Source: Neurospora tetrasperma FGSC 2508 (lineage: Eukaryota > Ascomycota > Sordariomycetes > Sordariales > Sordariaceae). Taken from it: a stretch of 64,000 bases of DNA. How positions within the stretch are numbered: position 1 is the stretch's first letter; each line of letters starts with the position of its first letter. The position numbers and the translations under genes are program-made. Where the stretch lies: positions 709,295 to 773,294 of the forward strand of contig NW_009799103.1 of NCBI RefSeq assembly GCF_000213175.1, in the 5' to 3' direction. A model generated the notes under the pieces. The model made no database searches. It worked only from the letters and a program-made list of their open reading frames with translations, and was not told where the DNA came from. Of this stretch, positions 58,843 through 64,000 are shown piece after piece.

Positions 58843-60320
58843 TGCGTGTGAGGTCCTGCAAGCTGTACAGCTGTCTGTCTGTGCTGGTTATGTATGTCGA
58901 TGTCGTCGTCTATTATATCATCGGTCTTCGTCCGAGTGCCGTATCTTTCGTTCCGTCAGCTATTCACCGAGAACCGGATGTAAGCGCCAGCAACGATGAG
59001 GATACACGCATTGACTGGTTCAGTTGCTGGCAAAGGAATGGAGGTAGGAAGGAAAACGAACGAGACAGAATTCGCCAACAAAAAAAGAAAGGCAAGACGG
59101 AGAAACAAGCAAGAAGTCCCACAAGTTAGGTGGAGGTAGAACAACCAGAGCAAGTTGGAAGGGCAAGACTTGTTGTACTTGTACCTATAAGTGGAAAGAT
59201 CACCACTTCTCGTCCAGACTTCTAGACTTTCCCAGAATCCTTCCTGTTACCTTTGCTCGTTATCATTGCCTACCGTGACCTACCTACCGGCGCGTCCACA
59301 CACCGCCGTCGTCGGTATAACGCACGATAACAAACAAACAGATCAACAAGTGGTCACGAGTTCCCCGATAATCCAATCCAATCCAGTCCAGCCACTTTCC
59401 ACAAGACACGCAGCTCGTACATGCTGCCGACCTGCGTGCTGCGTACTACAACCAGTCCAGTCAGTCAAGTGACAGTCGGTCAAGATGGTACCTACCTACC
59501 CTAGCTAGCTATCGTACCTGTACCTGAATCGCGTTGGGTAATGGGAATGGGAAGCATAGCTGGCTGACTGGATGACTGGCTGCATGTGGCCAACAAGGTG
59601 CTTGGTTTGGAACAAAAGTAGAAGAAGTGCCTGCTTGACCCGTCAATTGCCGTTAACGTAGGGGATGGATCGCTTGACGTCAGGGGGTCCATTGGGCGGG
59701 TCCTGTAGCGTTGCATCCGCTGACCTCGTTCAGCGCTTGTCTTGGCGCTATGACCGCTGGGACGACTGGGAAGGAAAGCAGGGGTACGAACGGTAAAGTA
59801 GGGGCCGGGGCGGGCGCGGTTATCGGTAAGCAGCCAATGTTAACGTCTACGGAAGTCGGCGGCGGCATCATGAACATCACAGCGGGAACAAGACAACAAC
59901 ACCGTATGTAGTAGCTTTTTGCTGTTGTTCTAGGTATTGGACTTTATCTTTCTTACCCCGTATGACATGAGACGTCAAGTTTGTATTGACCCATATACAC
60001 TCCTAAAGTACTGCCCAGCGGTCCGGAAGACCCCCCCCAAACGCCGTCCAAATGTGTACCCAGGTCATCCAGTCGTAGTCCCACAAACATCCTTTATTTA
60101 AAGTCGCCAGTCCTGTGGCTTTTCCCTGCAACCCACTTCATAATCATGATCAACCCTCATGTGAACATTCCTCAACTTCACAACATAAACCATGGCCCAT
60201 CAAACAACCTACCATTGCCTCGTAAGTCATTACCGTGCCGTGACACCGAGACAAAACAGGCTTCGAAATGCAAAACAAAATCATCGCTAGCAGCAAGGTA
60301 CGTAGTTACGCAAAACATAC
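58843..60320. other. Intergenic region
   Basis: 1.48 kb with the sulfite oxidase promoter and the 3' end of the F-box gene. TACCTACC/TAGCTAGC words cluster near 59,484-59,525. Short open frames at 59,680-59,911 have no recognisable features. Confidence 0.6.
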
Positions 60321-62441
60321 TCACTCGGGAACGATGAACTTGTCAATATCGACCCTCTCAAAAACGCTCGTCATATCCCATCGGTGCCAGTGGAGGGCCA
60401 ACGTATTGTGGGAGGCCAAAAATAGGTCGCAGTCTATCCAGTCGTCTGTTTGGTCGTTAGCACTCCCTCCCCCTTGCTCTTCCAGCAGATGGATGTGATA
60501 CTAAGGACTCAGAAACAAGCACTTACCATCCCGAAAGTTATGTTCGGCCACATGGCCCTTGGCCTTGACTACCCTTGCCCCTCGAAACTCCTCTTCATCT
60601 GCAACCTTGACAAACCCTTCCTCCCCAATGTCCTTTGCGACAAAGGTATACTCCCCCCTGGGCACATTCGGGTCGCCAGTAAGCTTGATCCCCGCCAACC
60701 CACCCTTATAAATCTTGGACTCTTGAGTCCTCTTCTGAAACTCCTCATCCGTCTCATTCTCCCGCCTTTCAATCTCTGCATCTTGTATGTTCGGATCATC
60801 GTCAGGCTGATGCATCAAAATAAACTCGCACCCATGCGGCCCATAATGTCCCACAAAGATCCCCCTGTATGGCTTCTCAGGCGTGGGTGTATACAATTTC
60901 TCATCTAGCGTCGAATACGTCACCAGCTCTTCGCCAATATGCGCCCGCATCACCCTTCCAAACTCCACCCACCTCCTCAAGTGGAACGCATGATCGCTGA
61001 TCTCCGCCCGGGTGGCAGGTGGGCTCTGCAGAATCTTGGACGTGGCCTCGGCGTTATAACCCCCGTGCACACCCACCGGCCCAACGTTGGCCACTCTATG
61101 GGGAGCCTCGATCGTGGGCGGCGGCCAATACTTGTCGCGTAGGATGGTCATCATGCCGTGGTGGGGCACTGCGTTGCGCAGGCCGTCGCCGCCTCCAATG
61201 CCCGGAATGGCACTTCGCATGAGGTAGTCCCGCGGAGAGAGGGAGCGGCTGAGGTCAGCATGGAGCAGGTCGCGGACGTCGTGGGCGTCCATGAGATCTT
61301 CGGCGTCGTGGATGACATTGTGCAGACGTTGGGCTTTGGCGAGGAAGAAGTTGGTGTGGAAGGAACGGCTGCGGGAGCCGGCCGACAGGGAGGAGCCGCC
61401 TTGGGCGCGGACTTCGACTTTGAAGTGTGGTTTGGGTCTGCTTGGGTCGTCTTTGTAGCGTTCGGAATCGAGTTCTTGCCAGGATCGGACCGTGGCGTTG
61501 TCGCTTTCGGGCGATTGGTTTTCGGGATCGAGATGAAAGACGGGATGATCCAGGTGTAGACCCACGCGGAAGTCGTGCTTGCGAATCGGGTGGTCGTTAA
61601 CCAGAAGATCGTCGTCCCAGAGGTGGCTGGGCACCGAGGCGACGAGCTGGTAGCCTTCGATGCAGCCGCGGCGCTGGTCGAAGCGGGCGATGATCAGACG
61701 GCCGTAGAGGCTGTCGTCGGCAAACCATATCTTGTATTTGGGCAGGAACCAGCGTGGGTCGTGGGCTTTGTAGAGCTGGCGGAACGACGTGTAGGGGTAG
61801 CAGGAGGTTACTCGGTAGCCGGGCACGTTTTCCTGGACGAGGCCTTGCCAGCGAAACTCGGACGTGGCGATGGTGCGCAGATGACGGCAGGTGGCCGAGA
61901 CAGCGACCAGGTCGATGGCAGAGAGGTGGTCAAAGATGCCTTCGAGGAGTTCGGGAGGGAGATGGACGAGGGGGCTTGTTTGTTCGGGTGAGGTATTATT
62001 GACTTCATCTGCGACGTCCCTCTCGTCAGTATCGACTCGAGCCAGTATAGAGAGGAGGGGAGAGAAGGGATGCCGACGTTGTTGCGACGCCATGTATTCT
62101 GCCATGCGCTCCGAATTGGCCTCTGTAGTAGCCGAGCAGAAGGACTGGCTTTCGGGGGTATAGGTATAAGCGTCCAAGTCCAGCGGTTCTGCGTGTAACC
62201 TAGGCGTCTGGCGGTGATGGGGGTCGTCGTTGGCGGCGGCGGTAGAGGTAGCAGCAGGGGCGTTGAGGTTGTTGTCCGTCCCCTGCTGCGAAGGTGACGG
62301 CAGGATGTGATGCCATGGCGAAGGCCACGACTGGTTTGGAAGATTGCCCTCCATAGTTGAACACGTCCAGAGATCTCGTGGTGTAAGAAACTGAATAGAA
62401 AATGAATTTTTGTCGGCTTTTGAAATGGTGACGACGTCCAT
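60321..62441 (-). CDS. F-box protein with FBXO31-like C-terminal domain
   Basis: Exons 62,441-60,527 and 60,445-60,321 encode 679 residues; the 81-nt intron (donor GTAAGT, acceptor CAG) precedes a short last exon encoding DDWIDCDLFLASHN and ending in KFIVPE. The F-box lies at about residues 158-205 (LPPELLEGIFDHLSAIDL, CRHLRTIA). The C-terminal half has RWVEFGRV, GIFVGHYGPHGCEFI and LTGDPNVPRGEYTF, which resemble the substrate-binding domain of FBXO31. It probably serves as a substrate adaptor of an SCF ubiquitin ligase. The N-terminal 150 residues are polar and disordered. An alternative start is Met30 (62,354), in an equally good context. Confidence 0.85.
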
Positions 62442-62904
62442 GATATTTTAGCGTCTATCTGTTAGTGCTTAGGCGCTCCGCTTACCCCACCTCTGTGTTG
62501 GCGATCTCGCGGCGATCAATGGGACACAGACGCATGGCGAGCAGGGATAGCAGCAACATGTCTTTTGTTAGTGAGCTACACTCGTTCCGCCGATTATAGC
62601 TGCCTACAGCGCTACTGTACTAACAATTGCAATGCAAGATGCCCATCACATGCACCAGGCAAAGTGGAAGGGGATGGAGGGGTTCACTCCATCACAGCGC
62701 ATACACTACTACCTCTACCTCTCTACCTCTACTATCACAGATCACGATGCATCATCCGCCTTAAGCGCCAACCATTCATCTAACCCGTCTACCTCCTACT
62801 GCTTCTCCATTCCGAATAACAAAAAATCTAGACCCCACCTCCTCATCCCCCCAGGCCCAGCCTCCCTCCTCTATCACCCTACCTTTCGCATTCACATGGG
62901 TTTC
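62442..62904. promoter_or_regulatory. Divergent promoter region, F-box gene / cupin gene
   Basis: 463 bp between divergent starts. The plus frame is open upstream of the cupin start to 62,632, but that stretch looks non-coding. Confidence 0.5.
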
Positions 62905-63502
62905 ATAGCCATCATGGCCTCCCTCCTGCCCATCATCGACGACATCCTACCCATGATCCTACCCTCTTCCGTTTCCGTCACCAGAAAATCCGATATAATC
63001 CCACCAATACCCCCCGTCATCCCCACCACAACGGCCGACGGAGAGAAAGGGAGCCATCGAGTGCGCGTTTACAGCCGAGATGCCGTGGTCAACAAGTTGG
63101 ATAAGGTTTGCTCAACGGGTTCGTTACTACCTACTAATCGACTCATGTTGACCATTTTTAACTAAAATAATAATATTCATCATAAAAAAAGTCCTCATCC
63201 TCTCCCCCGACTCCTACTCCACCGTCCGCCACCACGGCGAACAAGACGCCATCATCTACGTCGCCTCGGGCAACGGCGTGCTCCTGACAGCGCCCAAAGA
63301 CGAAGGCGGCGAACCGGAACGGCATGAGCTTGGCCAGGGTGACTTTGCTGCCGTCCCGGCTTGGACAGAATATCAGGCTTTGAACGAGTCGGCGGAGCAG
63401 GATACGCATTGGGTGATTATTCGCAGTGGGAGTCATCCGGTGGAAGTGCACCTTAAGGGGTGGGGAAGGGGGAAAGCTGAGTATCCGCCTTCGAGGGCCT
63501 GA
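62905..63502 (+). CDS. Small cupin-domain protein
   Basis: Exons 62,905-63,118 and 63,192-63,502 encode 174 residues. The second exon carries a single cupin-like barrel: HHGEQDAIIYVASGNG, LGQGDFAAVPAWTEYQALN and HWVIIRSGS, with a His pair and a Glu able to hold a metal. The N-terminus is hydrophobic and Pro-rich. The donor at 63,119 (GTTCGT) was chosen because it is the one that keeps frame with the acceptor AAAAAAAG at 63,191; a GTTTGC donor at 63,106 would not. The start could also be Met7 at 62,923. Cupins of this kind include dioxygenases and non-enzymatic binding proteins; no substrate can be inferred. Confidence 0.7.
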
Positions 63503-63649
63503 GTTATTCCTTTTTTTATTTTATTTTTTATTGGGAGTGAGTTTCTGTGTGCTTTGGGATGATATCTAGCGAGGAGCGCGGTGCAGTGGGATGAGCGTTA
63601 ATATACCCTTTTGTTTTGGTTCCCCCTCGTGTCGCGGATCATCAAAACT

Positions 63650-64000
63650 CTACTTCAACCCCCCGATAACATCCAACACCGGCCTCAACCTCTCCCCACT
63701 TTCAAACATCTGCGCATGATCCAACCGCGGATACCAAACGATCTCCATCCCATTCCCCATCTTCTTGCGCATCATCTGTCCCTTCCCCTTCCCATTCCCT
63801 TCCCACTCAACGTCGTCCTCATCCACAATTCCCTGTCCCTGTCCCTGATCTCCAAATCCATCCCATCCCAAATACCCCCTCACGCTCTTGGTATCAACAA
63901 TCAGATCCCTTCCCGCCAGACAAACCACCACCCTTTTCTTTGCGTCCCCTTCCAGAAACGCCTCCAAGTCCTCCCTCCACAGGATATTCTGCCTCCAGAA
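63650..64000 (-). CDS. 3' part of a probable alpha/beta hydrolase gene (runs off the window)
   Basis: 117 codons are open from the right edge to the TAG at 63,650. The visible C-terminus reads FWRQNILWREDLEAFL, KRVVVCLAGRDLIVDT and WYPRLDHAQMFES. The pattern of a hydrophobic strand followed by an Asp and then a late DHAQ His is that of the last part of an alpha/beta hydrolase. A Gly/Gln/Lys-rich insert separates the two. The N-terminal portion with the nucleophile lies outside the window, so the class is tentative. Confidence 0.6.
   Translation of the reverse strand, partial: FWRQNILWREDLEAFLEGDAKKRVVVCLAGRDLIVDTKSVRGYLGWDGFGDQGQGQGIVDEDDVEWEGNGKGKGQMMRKKMGNGMEIVWYPRLDHAQMFESGERLRPVLDVIGGLK

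Noticed and set aside
1-64000. Secondary-metabolite cluster or CRISPR-like array
   Set aside because: No polyketide synthase, peptide synthetase or terpene cyclase is visible, and there are no regularly spaced repeats; the genes are unrelated housekeeping functions of a eukaryote.

Overview
The window looks like nuclear DNA of a filamentous ascomycete of the Sordariales, most likely Neurospora or a close relative. The evidence is single-gene transcription units on both strands, short GT-AG introns (about 50-200 nt) with CTAAC/CTGAC-like branch sites, GC-balanced genes, and a 5' block in which CpA/TpG is almost absent and TpA dominates while CpG survives. That last pattern is the footprint of repeat-induced point mutation (RIP). 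The species is an inference; no marker sequence was matched by search.

Layout. Bases 1 to about 6,900 are extremely AT-rich relic DNA: a badly broken Ty3/gypsy LTR retrotransposon lying on the minus strand and running off the left edge (about 1-4,650), followed by a second degraded repeat of unrecognised family (about 4,650-6,900). Composition switches abruptly at about 6,900, and a tRNA-Trp gene (7,176-7,247) is the first gene in normal DNA. From 7.9 to 20 kb come a CCHC zinc-knuckle protein, an unknown two-exon gene, a purine (uric acid/xanthine) permease, and a tandem pair of seven-finger C2H2 genes, the first of which carries an in-frame stop. At 20.2-20.6 kb lies a small non-autonomous DNA transposon (MITE) with doubled repeats in each terminal inverted repeat, and then an intron-containing tRNA-Ala(CGC).

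From 21.8 kb on the window is dense with housekeeping genes: Prp17 (splicing), Erv14/cornichon (ER cargo export), methionine aminopeptidase 1, kynurenine 3-monooxygenase, an alpha/beta hydrolase, N-myristoyltransferase, a one-membrane-span protein of unknown function, an ABHD12-like hydrolase, Swc3 (SWR1 complex), Spt5 (transcription elongation), a 2,163-residue unrecognised protein with paired LRGGG motifs and a zinc-binding cluster, a mitochondrial-type sulfite oxidase, an FBXO31-like F-box protein, a small cupin protein and the 3' part of another probable alpha/beta hydrolase that leaves the right edge.

The genes do not form an operon or a biosynthetic cluster. Methionine aminopeptidase and N-myristoyltransferase act in sequence on nascent protein N-termini and lie about 6 kb apart, but this is probably coincidence. 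The candidates for undescribed biology are the 2,163-residue protein, the decaying and intron-variable zinc-finger pair, and the MITE. All exon boundaries were inferred by eye from splice signals, reading-frame continuity and family conservation.
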